Positions 1 to 5,198 of a stretch of 5,198 nucleotides of DNA are shown one piece after another. The notes under the pieces were generated by a model. The model had not been told where the DNA came from and did no database searches. It saw nothing but the letters and a program-made list of their open reading frames with translations. Position numbers and translations under genes: made by a program. Source of the stretch: an uncultured Actinoplanes sp. (GTDB lineage: Bacteria > Actinomycetota > Actinomycetes > Mycobacteriales > Micromonosporaceae); NCBI GenBank assembly GCA_934667465.1, contig CAKUMG010000519.1:1-5198 (forward strand), written 5' to 3'. Position 1 is the stretch's first letter; each line of letters begins with the position of its first letter.

Positions 1-669
1 CAGCAGCACCTTGTCCGCCGCGGGCCGGGTCCACGGCGCCGGGTCGGCGAGGATCGGGCCCACGAAGTCGTAGACGGCCGGGTCGACCCGGTCCGCGAAC
101 GGCTGCATCGCGCGGGGGATCAGGGCCAGGCACTTCTCGGGGCGGCCCATGAACGCGAGGCTGTCGGTGACGGACGACCCCTGCTCGGTCAGCCACCGCT
201 CGAAGCGGCGGTAGTAGTCGGCGCCCCGCGGGTCGGCCCGCATCGCGCCGACGATCTCGGCGGTGTCCTGCTCGTAGCCGTCCCAGGCCACCGACGCCGG
301 CGACAGCTGGATCGCGGGGATGCCCCAGCGCTCGGCCAGGATCCGGGCGGGCGCGCCGGCGATGTCGTACAGGAACAGGTCCGGCCGGTCGTGCTCGTAG
401 GCCGCCTCGAGCTGCGGCAGCATCGCGATGCCGTCGTCGAGGAAGATCGTGACCTGGTCGATCGGATCGCCGGACCAGTCGTCGTCGTGGGTGGGGAGCG
501 TCGACTCGTACGGTTTCAGCTCCGCGCCGACGCCCGCGATCGGCTCGGCGAAGGACGGTGCGTTCGCATACGTGACCCGGTGCCCGCGCCCCACCAGGGT
601 GCGCAGGATCTCCAGGCTCGGGTTGACGTGGCCGTGGGCCGGGATGCTGACCATGGCGATGTGCGGCAC
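1..669 (-). CDS. Macrolide-family (OleD/OleI/Mgt-like) GT1 glycosyltransferase, N-terminal part
   Basis: Partial gene: 223 codons of the N-terminal half, running off the left edge. It starts at a GTG (669-667), preceded by AAGGAG (680-675) with a 5-nt spacer. The translation begins MPHIAMVSIPAHGHVNPSLE. AHGHVNPSLE at residues 11-20 is the conserved N-terminal signature of macrolide glycosyltransferases; its first histidine (H12) matches the catalytic base of OleD. D102, in LFLYDIAGAPARIL, matches the aspartate partner of that histidine. RWGIPAIQLSP (114-124), LIPRAMQPFADRVD (183-196) and YDFVGP (200-205) also match the family. The missing half should hold the UDP-sugar-binding domain. Family members are cytosolic and transfer glucose from UDP-glucose to a hydroxyl of macrolides (or to flavonoids and other phenols), which inactivates the antibiotic. 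The true acceptor cannot be told from sequence. The gene is transcribed divergently from a TetR repressor, which suggests inducible expression. It looks intact as far as seen. Family assignment is strong; substrate is inference. Confidence 0.93.
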   Translation of the reverse strand, partial: MPHIAMVSIPAHGHVNPSLEILRTLVGRGHRVTYANAPSFAEPIAGVGAELKPYESTLPTHDDDWSGDPIDQVTIFLDDGIAMLPQLEAAYEHDRPDLFLYDIAGAPARILAERWGIPAIQLSPASVAWDGYEQDTAEIVGAMRADPRGADYYRRFERWLTEQGSSVTDSLAFMGRPEKCLALIPRAMQPFADRVDPAVYDFVGPILADPAPWTRPAADKVLL

Positions 670-674
670 GATGA

Positions 675-680
675 CTCCTT
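675..680 (-). promoter_or_regulatory. Ribosome binding site of the glycosyltransferase gene
   Basis: On the minus strand this reads AAGGAG, complementary to the 16S rRNA 3' end, followed after 5 nt (TCATC) by GTG at 669-667. It fixes that GTG as the start and places the AHGHVNPSLE signature at residues 11-20, as expected for the family. Confidence 0.75.
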
Positions 681-684
681 GTCG

Positions 685-714
685 GTGGCGAGACGCGGCG
701 TCTCGTCTCGCCAC
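685..714. promoter_or_regulatory. Inverted repeat, candidate TetR operator near the glycosyltransferase start point
   Basis: GTGGCGAGAC (685-694) and GTCTCGCCAC (705-714) form a perfect 10-bp inverted repeat with a 10-bp spacer. Nested inside is a second perfect dyad, GAGACG-CGG-CGTCTC (690-704). Three of the five GTCTCG elements of this region lie here (inverted at 689-694, direct at 700-705 and 705-710). The region is non-coding and sits between divergent genes, one of which encodes a TetR repressor, so an operator is the natural reading. In RNA it could also fold as a hairpin in the glycosyltransferase leader. Binding is inferred, not shown. Confidence 0.5.
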
Positions 715-743
715 AGCGTGCCCGACGCCGCGTACGGAGTCAA
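715..743 (-). promoter_or_regulatory. Candidate sigma-70-type promoter for the glycosyltransferase
   Basis: On the minus strand, TTGACT (743-738) matches five of six bases of the -35 consensus. It is followed after 17 nt by CACGCT (720-715), a weak -10 that keeps only the A at position 2 and the T at position 6. Transcription would begin near 708, giving a leader of about 40 nt before the GTG. The -35 box touches the dyad at 743-755 and the start point falls inside the dyad at 685-714, so repressor binding at either site could block it. This is a prediction from spacing and the -35 match; the -10 is poor. Confidence 0.4.
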
Positions 744-755
744 GACGGTCCGTCT
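743..755. promoter_or_regulatory. AGACGG-T-CCGTCT dyad, candidate TetR operator
   Basis: This is a perfect 6-bp inverted repeat around a single central base (T749). Short, tightly spaced dyads of this sort are typical TetR-family operators. It abuts the TTGACT box pointing at the glycosyltransferase and lies about 20 bp upstream of the likely TetR -10 (770-775), so one bound dimer could affect both genes. The right arm runs into the second copy of the 13-bp direct repeat (751-763). Confidence 0.5.
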
Positions 756-769
756 CGTCTCGCAAGAGA

Positions 770-775
770 TAGGAT
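770..775 (+). promoter_or_regulatory. TAGGAT -10 box of the TetR gene, possibly leaderless
   Basis: TAGGAT fits the actinomycete -10 pattern TANNNT and is followed by exactly 7 nt (776-782) and then GTG at 783. That spacing would put the transcription start at or next to the GTG, the usual geometry of a leaderless mRNA in actinobacteria. No good -35 is seen 16-18 bp upstream, which is common for such promoters. The alternative ATG start overlaps this box. Confidence 0.4.
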
Positions 776-782
776 GGCCGCC

Positions 783-1373
783 GTGACGCCACCCGATCCC
801 GCCCGCCGCAACGAGCGCTCCCGGCGCGCGGTGCTCGAGGCCGCCCGCACGCTGATGGCCGAGTCCGGCTACGACGAGCTGACCGTGGAGGCCATCGCGG
901 CCCGCGCCGGCGTCGGCAAGCAGACGATCTACCGCTGGTGGCGCGGCAAGGGCGCGGTGATCCTCGACGCCCTCACGGACGCGTTCACCGATCCCGGTGC
1001 CCTCGCGCTGCCCGACACCGGGGATCTGACTGCCGATCTGCGTACGGTCATCCGCGCGACAGTCGCCGAGTTCGCCGACCCGAAGCTGTCGGCCAGCACC
1101 CGCGCGCTCACCATCGAGACCCTCAAGGACGACGACCTCGCCGGCCGGGTCCGCGACCAGCTGTTGCGCCCGCAGCTCGACGCGGTCCGCGCCCGCCTCG
1201 AAGCCGCCCGTGCCGCCGGTCAGATCCGCGCCGGCGCCGACCTCGATCAGGTCGTGGAGCTGCTGTTCGGCCCGATCTACCACCGCTGGCTGCTGCGCAC
1301 CGGCCCGCTCACCGACGCCTGGGCCGACGGCCTCGTCGACCTGACCCTGGCCGCCGTCACCCCCGCCCGCTGA
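783..1373 (+). CDS. TetR/AcrR-family transcriptional repressor
   Basis: 196 residues from GTG 783, or 199 from ATG 774; stop TGA at 1371-1373. TetR-type helix-turn-helix at about residues 15-62 (783 numbering). LTVEAIAARAGVGKQTIYRWW (33-53) contains the DNA-contacting helices and the family-typical KQTIYRWW. The rest is an all-helical ligand-binding and dimerisation domain; the segment around LLFGPIYHRWLLRTGPLTD (160-178) resembles the TetR_C_11-like C-terminal domain. Length is normal for the family. Such proteins are cytosolic homodimers that leave DNA when a small molecule binds. Start choice: ATG 774 has AGG directly adjacent and only a weak AAGAG further up, whereas GTG 783 fits either a leaderless start behind TAGGAT or AGGA at an 8-nt spacing. 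The gene is divergent from the glycosyltransferase and next to dyads likely to be its operators, so repression of both genes is probable. The ligand is unknown; a macrolide is a guess from the neighbour. Confidence 0.93.
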   Translation: MTPPDPARRNERSRRAVLEAARTLMAESGYDELTVEAIAARAGVGKQTIYRWWRGKGAVILDALTDAFTDPGALALPDTGDLTADLRTVIRATVAEFADPKLSASTRALTIETLKDDDLAGRVRDQLLRPQLDAVRARLEAARAAGQIRAGADLDQVVELLFGPIYHRWLLRTGPLTDAWADGLVDLTLAAVTPAR

Positions 1374-1381
1374 GCATGCTC
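1372..1381. other. GAGCATGCTC palindrome at the TetR gene end
   Basis: A perfect 10-bp palindrome overlaps the TetR stop codon and begins the 42-bp gap before the AraC-family gene. It has no loop and no T-tract, so it is not a terminator. It could be a protein-binding dyad upstream of the AraC gene, or chance. Confidence 0.25.
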
Positions 1382-1390
1382 CACTGAGGA

Positions 1391-1418
1391 CGCCCCGGCG
1401 TGGGAGACTGCCGGGGTG
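1391..1418 (+). promoter_or_regulatory. Hairpin enclosing the start of the AraC-family gene
   Basis: CCCCGGC (1393-1399) pairs perfectly with GCCGGGG (1410-1416). In RNA the stem extends two more pairs (G1392-U1417 and C1391-G1418), giving 9 pairs and a 10-nt loop. The loop holds the likely Shine-Dalgarno GGGAG (1402-1406), and the whole GTG start codon (1416-1418) lies in the 3' arm. The fold could limit initiation. Without a T-tract it is unlikely to be a terminator. At this GC content chance stems are common. Confidence 0.4.
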
Positions 1419-2387
1419 GCGCTGGTTCTGGACACCGGGACGCTCGAACCGCGGGAGCGGGCGGAGGCGGTGCGCCACGTCATGCGTACGGCGAGAGTGC
1501 CCGCGACCTTGATCCATGAGGACGAGGACCGGGTGCGCGCGCGGATGGACCTGTGGCCGCTCGGCGGGGACACGACGTTGTTGCACCGCACCGGGTCGGG
1601 GCTGCTGCTGCGGCGCAACGAGCGGCAGGTGCGGCGGGTGGCCGAGGAACGGTTCGGGTTCGTGGTGGTCGGGCCGGGGCGGTGGAGCTTCGCGCAGCAC
1701 GACGGGGATCGGCGCGAGCAGGCGCGCGGCTGGGGGATGCTGGCGGTCGACCAGGCGGCGCCGTACGAGTTCGGGCGGTACGGGGACGGCTCCGTCGTCA
1801 CGGTCAACATCGACCGCGCGGCGCTCGGGCTGCCGCGGGCGCTGGTGCGCCGGGCGGCGCACCGGCTGGCGAGCAGCCCGCTGCACGGCCTGGTCCGGGA
1901 CCACCTGCTCGGGCTGGCGCGCGACGGGGATGCCGTGCCACCCGGGCCCGCCGCGGAACTGCTCGGCTCGGCCACCACCGACCTGCTGCGCGCGCTGGTC
2001 ACGACGGCGCTGCCCGGTGAGCTGCCGCGCCCCGACGACGATGCGGCCGCGCTGGTCACCCAGACCCGGATGTACGTGCGGCGGCACTTCGCCGATCCGG
2101 CGCTGACCCCGGAGCGGATCGCGCGGGCGCACGCCGTGTCGGTGCGCCGGCTCTACGCCGCGTGGCAGGGCTCCGGTCAGACCCTGGCAGGGCACATCAT
2201 GGCCGTACGCCTGCGTGCCGCCCGCGTCCTGCTCGCCGCCCCGGCGGCCGGGCCGCCCGCGATCGGTGCGGTCGGCCGGGCGTGCGGCTTCGTCGACATG
2301 ACCCATTTCGCGCGGCGTTTCCGGCAGGCGTACGGGATGTCGCCTCGCGAGTTCCGGCACAGCCAGCACAGTTCCGCGCATTCCTAG
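1416..2387 (+). CDS. AraC-family transcriptional regulator with AraC-binding-like N-terminal domain
   Basis: 323 residues; GTG start at 1416 with GGGAG (1402-1406) 9 nt upstream; stop TAG at 2385-2387. Residues of about 10-190 resemble the AraC-binding-like domain (PF14525 type) of FeaR/TfxR-like regulators: a beta-rich sensing and dimerisation part with VVVGPGRWSF (83-92) and a GMLAVDQAAPYEF segment (107-119). Residues of about 213-315 form the double helix-turn-helix AraC DNA-binding domain. The first motif is TPERIARAHAVSVRRLYAAW (231-250). The second runs from AIGAVGRACGFVDMTHFARR into FRQAYGMSPREFR (282-314), with the diagnostic GF, HFARRFR and YGMSPREFR elements intact. Length is normal for the family. 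Members of this type usually activate catabolic or secondary-metabolism genes. The effector and targets are not visible. It lies 42 bp after the TetR gene and 54 bp before the LAL regulator, so a shared transcript is possible. The family is clear; the role is unknown. Confidence 0.93.
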   Translation: MALVLDTGTLEPRERAEAVRHVMRTARVPATLIHEDEDRVRARMDLWPLGGDTTLLHRTGSGLLLRRNERQVRRVAEERFGFVVVGPGRWSFAQHDGDRREQARGWGMLAVDQAAPYEFGRYGDGSVVTVNIDRAALGLPRALVRRAAHRLASSPLHGLVRDHLLGLARDGDAVPPGPAAELLGSATTDLLRALVTTALPGELPRPDDDAAALVTQTRMYVRRHFADPALTPERIARAHAVSVRRLYAAWQGSGQTLAGHIMAVRLRAARVLLAAPAAGPPAIGAVGRACGFVDMTHFARRFRQAYGMSPREFRHSQHSSAHS

Positions 2388-2394
2388 AACACCG

Positions 2395-2404
2395 CGGGGC
2401 CCCG
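2395..2404. other. CGGGGCCCCG palindrome in the AraC-LAL gap
   Basis: A perfect 10-bp palindrome, 7 bp after the AraC-family stop codon. It has no loop and no following T-run, so a normal intrinsic terminator is unlikely. It might be a regulator site for the downstream gene, but G/C palindromes are expected by chance in such DNA. Confidence 0.2.
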
Positions 2405-2406
2405 TG

Positions 2407-2441
2407 CTCGACTAGCCTCGACGGCAGTCCATCGAGGAGGG
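2407..2441 (+). promoter_or_regulatory. Leader of the LAL regulator gene: CTCGAC repeats, dyad over the Shine-Dalgarno
   Basis: CTCGAC occurs at 2407-2412 and again at 2417-2422, a 10-bp step. CCTCGA (2416-2421) pairs with TCGAGG (2432-2437) across a 10-nt loop. The 3' arm overlaps the strong Shine-Dalgarno AGGAGG (2435-2440), so the fold could hide the ribosome site. The Shine-Dalgarno is only 1 nt from ATG 2442 but 13 nt from the in-frame GTG 2454; neither spacing is ideal, so the true start is uncertain between them. Confidence 0.35.
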
Positions 2442-5138
2442 ATGTCCGCAGCCGTGGACGAAGCGACGGAACTCGTGGGCCGCGACGACCAGATCGGGCG
2501 GCTGCACGCGCTCCTCGACGGCGCGCGCGAGCGCCGCGGGGGAGCGCTGGCCCTGCGCGGCGAGGCCGGCATCGGCAAGTCGGCGCTGCTGGCGCACGCC
2601 GCGGCGGCGGCCACCGGGCGCGGCATGCTGATCCTGTCGGTCGCCGGGGTGCAGGCCGAGGTGCGGCTCCCGTACGCGGGACTGCAGCGTCTCCTGCACC
2701 CGCTGCGCGCGGCACCGCCGGAGGGCCCGCCGCTGGCCATGGCGGAGGGGCTGCTCGAGCTGCTCGGCGCGCGCGACGGGCCGGTGCTGCTGGCCGTCGA
2801 GGACGCCCAGTGGCTCGACGAGGCGTCCTGGGAGGTGCTGACGTTCGCCGCCCGGCGGCTGTCGGCGGACCGGATCGCGGTGGTGCTGACCGCGCGCGAG
2901 GGCGACGACACCGGCCGCCGGCTCGGCGTCGCGGGCCTGCCGGAGTGCCGCCTCGAACCCCTCGGCGCGCCGGAGGCGGGCACGCTGCTCGACCGGGTCG
3001 CGCCCGGGCTGCCCGCGGTGCTGCGCGAGCGGGTGCTCGACGCCGCGGCCGGGAACCCGCTGGGGCTGGTGGAGCTGGGCACGGCCGTCGCGCGTACGGG
3101 TGTCTCGGCGCTCCTGCCGAACTGGCTGCCGCTGAGCACCCGGGTCGAGCAGACCTTCTCCGCGCTCGTGGCGGAGCTGCCCGCCGCGACCCGCGCGCTG
3201 CTGCTGGTGGCCGCGCTCGACGACGGCGACGACCTGGACGAGGTGCTGACCGCCACGACCGGCCTGGGCGACGGCCCGGTGACCGCCGAGGACGCCGAGC
3301 CCGCCGCCGCCACCCGGCTGATCGCCGTCGACGACGGCTACCGGCTGCGTTTCCGGCACCCGCTGCTGCGCTCGGCGGTGCAGCGGATGGCCGGTGCTGC
3401 CCAGCGCCGCCGCGCGCACGCCGCCCTCGCCGCCGCGACCGTCGCCGACCCGGACCGGCAGCTGTGGCACCTGGCCGCCGCGGCGACCGGACCCGACGAG
3501 AAGCTGGCCCGCCGGCTGACCGAGGTCTCCGAGGTGGCGCTGCGGCGGCACGCGATCGCCGCCGCCCTGGCCGGGCTGGAACGCGCGGCCCGGCTCAGCC
3601 CCGACCCGGCCGACCGGGCGCGCAGGCTGCTCGGTGCCGCGGACGCCGCCCACTTCCAGGGCGACGCGCACACGGCCCGGCGGCTGCTGCGGCAGATCGA
3701 GCCGGACGTGCTGCGCCCCGAGGACTTCCCGCGGTTCGGCGCGCACCGGGAGTTCTATCTCGGCACCGGGTGGAGCGGCAGCGTGCCGCTGAGCCGGCAC
3801 GCCGGGATGATCGACGGGATGCGCCGCGCCGGGGACCCGGTGGGCGCGCTGCGCTCGCTCGCCCAGATCGCCCTGCGGGTGCACTACGCCAACGTGGACG
3901 GCGACGTCCGGTCCCGGCTGCTGGGCGCGGCCGACGGGATCGTGGCGGCGCTGCCGGAACCGGGCGACCGGGCGGCGCTGGCAGCGAACGTCGCCATGGT
4001 CGCGCCGATCGAGCGCGGGCGGGCCTGCCTGGCGGAGCTGACCCCGCTGCGCCGCCGGCTCGACCTGCCCCCGGAACAGCATGCCCAGGCCTGCATGGGC
4101 GCGAACGCGCTGGGCGCGTTCGACATCGCCGCCTCCCTGGGCGCCCTGGCGGTGCCCGGGCTGCGTGACCAGGGCCGGCTGGGCTCGCTGGCGCAGTGCC
4201 TGACCAGCCTGTCCTTTGCCGCCTCCGGGCTCGGGGACGCCCGGCGCGCGCTCGCGGCCGCGAGCGAGGCGGAGAGCCTCGCCGCCTACTCGGGCCAGGG
4301 TTCCTTCGCGCTGACCGCCCGGCTCCTGCGGGGCCTCGCCCACGCGCTGGACGGCGACACGACGGCGGCGCGGGAGCTGGCTGACGCGGCCGAGGCGGTG
4401 CTGCTGCCGGGCACGATGTACCCGATGCTGGCCCTGGTCCAGCGCGTGCGCGGGGTCGCCGAGCTGGCCGACGGGCGGCCCGAGCAGGCCTTCCAGGAGC
4501 TGCTCCGGATGTTCCTGCCGGACGAGATCGCCTACCACCCGTACGTGCGCCTGAACATGATCGGCCACCTCGCCGAGGCGGCGGTCCTGGCGGGCCGGCT
4601 CGACGGGCTGCGGGAGATCGTCGCGCTGGTGACCCCGCCGGCGCGGGAGAGCGGCAGCCCGGCGGCGCGGGTGGGGCTCACGTACGCGGCGGCGGTGCTG
4701 GCCGGCGACGAGGAGGGCTTCCGGGCGGCGCTCGCCACCGGGTTCGGCGACTGGCGCTTCGACCGGGCCCGGACCCAGCTCGCCTACGGCGCCTGGCTGC
4801 GCCGCCACCGCAGGGCCGGGGACAGCCGCCCGCTCCTGCGCGAGGCCGCGGCCACCTTCGACGCGCTCGGCACGACGCCGTGGGCCGGGCGGGCGCGCGA
4901 CGAACTGCGCGCCTCGGGGGAGACCCGGCGACGACCGGCCGGCACGCTCGACGCCCTCACCCCGCAGGAGCAGCAGATCGCGCGGCTCGCGGCGGCCGGG
5001 CTCAGCAACCGGGACATCGCCGAGCGGATGTTCCTGTCGCCGCGTACGGTCAGCACCCACCTGTACCGGATCTACCCCAAGGTCGGCGTACGCACCCGGG
5101 GCGAACTCGCCGCCCTGCTCGCCACCGGAACTGCCTGA
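2442..5138 (+). CDS. LAL-type LuxR-family transcriptional regulator (AAA ATPase plus LuxR HTH)
   Basis: 898 residues from ATG 2442 (894 from GTG 2454); stop TGA at 5136-5138. The order is that of the large ATP-binding LuxR (LAL) regulators. LVGRDDQIGRLHALL (11-25) opens the AAA_16-type ATPase domain. Walker A is GEAGIGKS (40-47) and Walker B is VLLAVEDAQWLD (115-126, with D121). VVLTAREG (147-154) fits a sensor-like strand with arginine. A long alanine-rich helical, TPR-like region fills about 330-820 and ends in the family-typical LAYGAWLRRHRR and FDALGTTPWAGRARDELRASGE (about 780-827). A LuxR/GerE helix-turn-helix occupies 836-898, with LTPQEQQIARLAAAGLSNRDIA and recognition segment SPRTVSTHLYRIYPK (866-880). 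Length is normal and all key residues are present, so it should be functional. Characterised LALs (MalT, and PikD-type pathway regulators) are usually activators; PikD-type ones control polyketide clusters. No target cluster is visible here, so a macrolide-cluster role is speculation. It may be co-transcribed with the AraC gene. Confidence 0.95.
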   Translation: MSAAVDEATELVGRDDQIGRLHALLDGARERRGGALALRGEAGIGKSALLAHAAAAATGRGMLILSVAGVQAEVRLPYAGLQRLLHPLRAAPPEGPPLAMAEGLLELLGARDGPVLLAVEDAQWLDEASWEVLTFAARRLSADRIAVVLTAREGDDTGRRLGVAGLPECRLEPLGAPEAGTLLDRVAPGLPAVLRERVLDAAAGNPLGLVELGTAVARTGVSALLPNWLPLSTRVEQTFSALVAELPAATRALLLVAALDDGDDLDEVLTATTGLGDGPVTAEDAEPAAATRLIAVDDGYRLRFRHPLLRSAVQRMAGAAQRRRAHAALAAATVADPDRQLWHLAAAATGPDEKLARRLTEVSEVALRRHAIAAALAGLERAARLSPDPADRARRLLGAADAAHFQGDAHTARRLLRQIEPDVLRPEDFPRFGAHREFYLGTGWSGSVPLSRHAGMIDGMRRAGDPVGALRSLAQIALRVHYANVDGDVRSRLLGAADGIVAALPEPGDRAALAANVAMVAPIERGRACLAELTPLRRRLDLPPEQHAQACMGANALGAFDIAASLGALAVPGLRDQGRLGSLAQCLTSLSFAASGLGDARRALAAASEAESLAAYSGQGSFALTARLLRGLAHALDGDTTAARELADAAEAVLLPGTMYPMLALVQRVRGVAELADGRPEQAFQELLRMFLPDEIAYHPYVRLNMIGHLAEAAVLAGRLDGLREIVALVTPPARESGSPAARVGLTYAAAVLAGDEEGFRAALATGFGDWRFDRARTQLAYGAWLRRHRRAGDSRPLLREAAATFDALGTTPWAGRARDELRASGETRRRPAGTLDALTPQEQQIARLAAAGLSNRDIAERMFLSPRTVSTHLYRIYPKVGVRTRGELAALLATGTA

Positions 5139-5143
5139 ACGGC

Positions 5144-5198
5144 CGCGCCGCCCCGCGCTGCGCTGCCCCGCGCCGCCCCGCCCCGCGCTGCGCTGCCC
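5144..5198 (+). repeat. G/C-only-like tandem repeat after the LAL gene, running off the edge
   Basis: Starting 5 bp after the LAL stop codon. A 21-bp block at 5148-5168 recurs exactly at 5178-5198 (30-bp step), and CGCGCCGCCCCG at 5144-5155 recurs at 5169-5180 (25-bp step). The difference is one extra CCCCG in the second unit. The repeat is built from CCCCG and GCGCTGCGCTG words, contains no A and only two T's per unit, and continues to the window end, so its copy number is unknown. It has no T-tract and does not look like an intrinsic terminator. Confidence 0.7.

Larger units (their letters stand above)
699..763 (+). repeat. 13-bp direct repeat, CGTCTCGTCTCGC (699-711 and 751-763)
   Basis: Two exact 13-bp copies lie 52 bp apart, about five helical turns, both in the divergent intergenic region. 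Each copy contains two overlapping GTCTCG elements, and each overlaps one of the two dyads. The placement on the same helix face suggests paired protein-binding sites, possibly with looping, rather than a chance repeat. The span given includes the sequence between the copies. Confidence 0.6.

Noticed and set aside
391..786. Plus-strand open frames at 391-786 and 428-772
   Set aside because: They run antisense to the glycosyltransferase N-terminus and through its promoter and the operator dyads, with no domain and no ribosome binding site.
1393..1416. Intrinsic terminator after the TetR gene
   Set aside because: The stem is good but it is followed by the AraC coding start and not by a T-tract, so it is listed as a start-region hairpin instead.
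516..2381. Minus-strand open frame spanning the TetR and AraC genes and overlapping the glycosyltransferase start
   Set aside because: It crosses three well-supported genes and the divergent promoter region, and its sequence is Arg/Gly/Gln-rich with no domain. It is a composition artefact.
2162..4168. Plus-strand 668-codon open frame overlapping the AraC and LAL genes in another frame
   Set aside because: The translation is mostly A, R, G and P and matches no family; the AraC and LAL frames have clear domains.
2412..5060. Very long open frame on the minus strand opposite the LAL gene
   Set aside because: Its translation is low-complexity and rich in R, G, Q, P and H, with no recognisable domain. 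It lies opposite a complete LAL protein with all motifs intact. Long antisense frames are expected in GC-rich genes.
5144..5198. CRISPR array or attachment site at the right edge
   Set aside because: The repeats are G/C low-complexity with almost no spacer between units; there is no spacer diversity, tRNA or integrase.

Overview
The window is very GC-rich DNA (visibly above 70% G+C, with G/C in almost every third codon position). It carries genes typical of an antibiotic-producing or antibiotic-exposed actinomycete. Frequent GTG starts, a LAL-type LuxR regulator and an OleD-like macrolide glycosyltransferase all point to Actinobacteria. A Micromonosporaceae-like host (Actinoplanes or Micromonospora type) is a reasonable guess, but the sequence alone does not prove it.

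Layout. On the minus strand, positions 1-669 hold the first 223 codons of a GT1 glycosyltransferase of the macrolide (OleD/OleI/Mgt) family; its C-terminal half lies beyond the left edge. A divergent intergenic region of about 110 bp (670-782) separates it from three plus-strand regulator genes. These are a TetR/AcrR-family repressor (783-1373, or from ATG 774), an AraC-family activator with an N-terminal AraC-binding-like domain (1416-2387), and an 898-residue LAL-type LuxR ATPase regulator (2442-5138). Gaps between the regulators are 42 and 54 bp. I see no convincing factor-independent terminator in either gap, so co-transcription is possible. The last 60 bp (5139-5198) are a low-complexity G/C tandem repeat running off the right edge. 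No gene-free stretch exceeds 300 bases.

How the parts may work together. The clearest functional unit is the divergent pair of glycosyltransferase and TetR. Their shared intergenic region contains two dyads and five copies of GTCTCG (four direct, one inverted). One dyad abuts a TTGACT -35-like box pointing at the glycosyltransferase. This is the usual layout for a repressor controlling itself and a divergent target. The inferred model is ligand-relieved expression of a macrolide-inactivating glycosyltransferase. The AraC and LAL genes may belong to the same regulatory locus or may simply be neighbours; their targets cannot be seen here.

Novelty. All four proteins fit known families with their key motifs intact. 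I do not see a new kind of system. The parts worth a second look are non-coding: the iteron-rich divergent operator region, a possible leaderless TetR transcript, hairpins that involve the translation starts of the AraC and LAL genes, the edge tandem repeat, and strong over-representation of the hexamer CGTACG.
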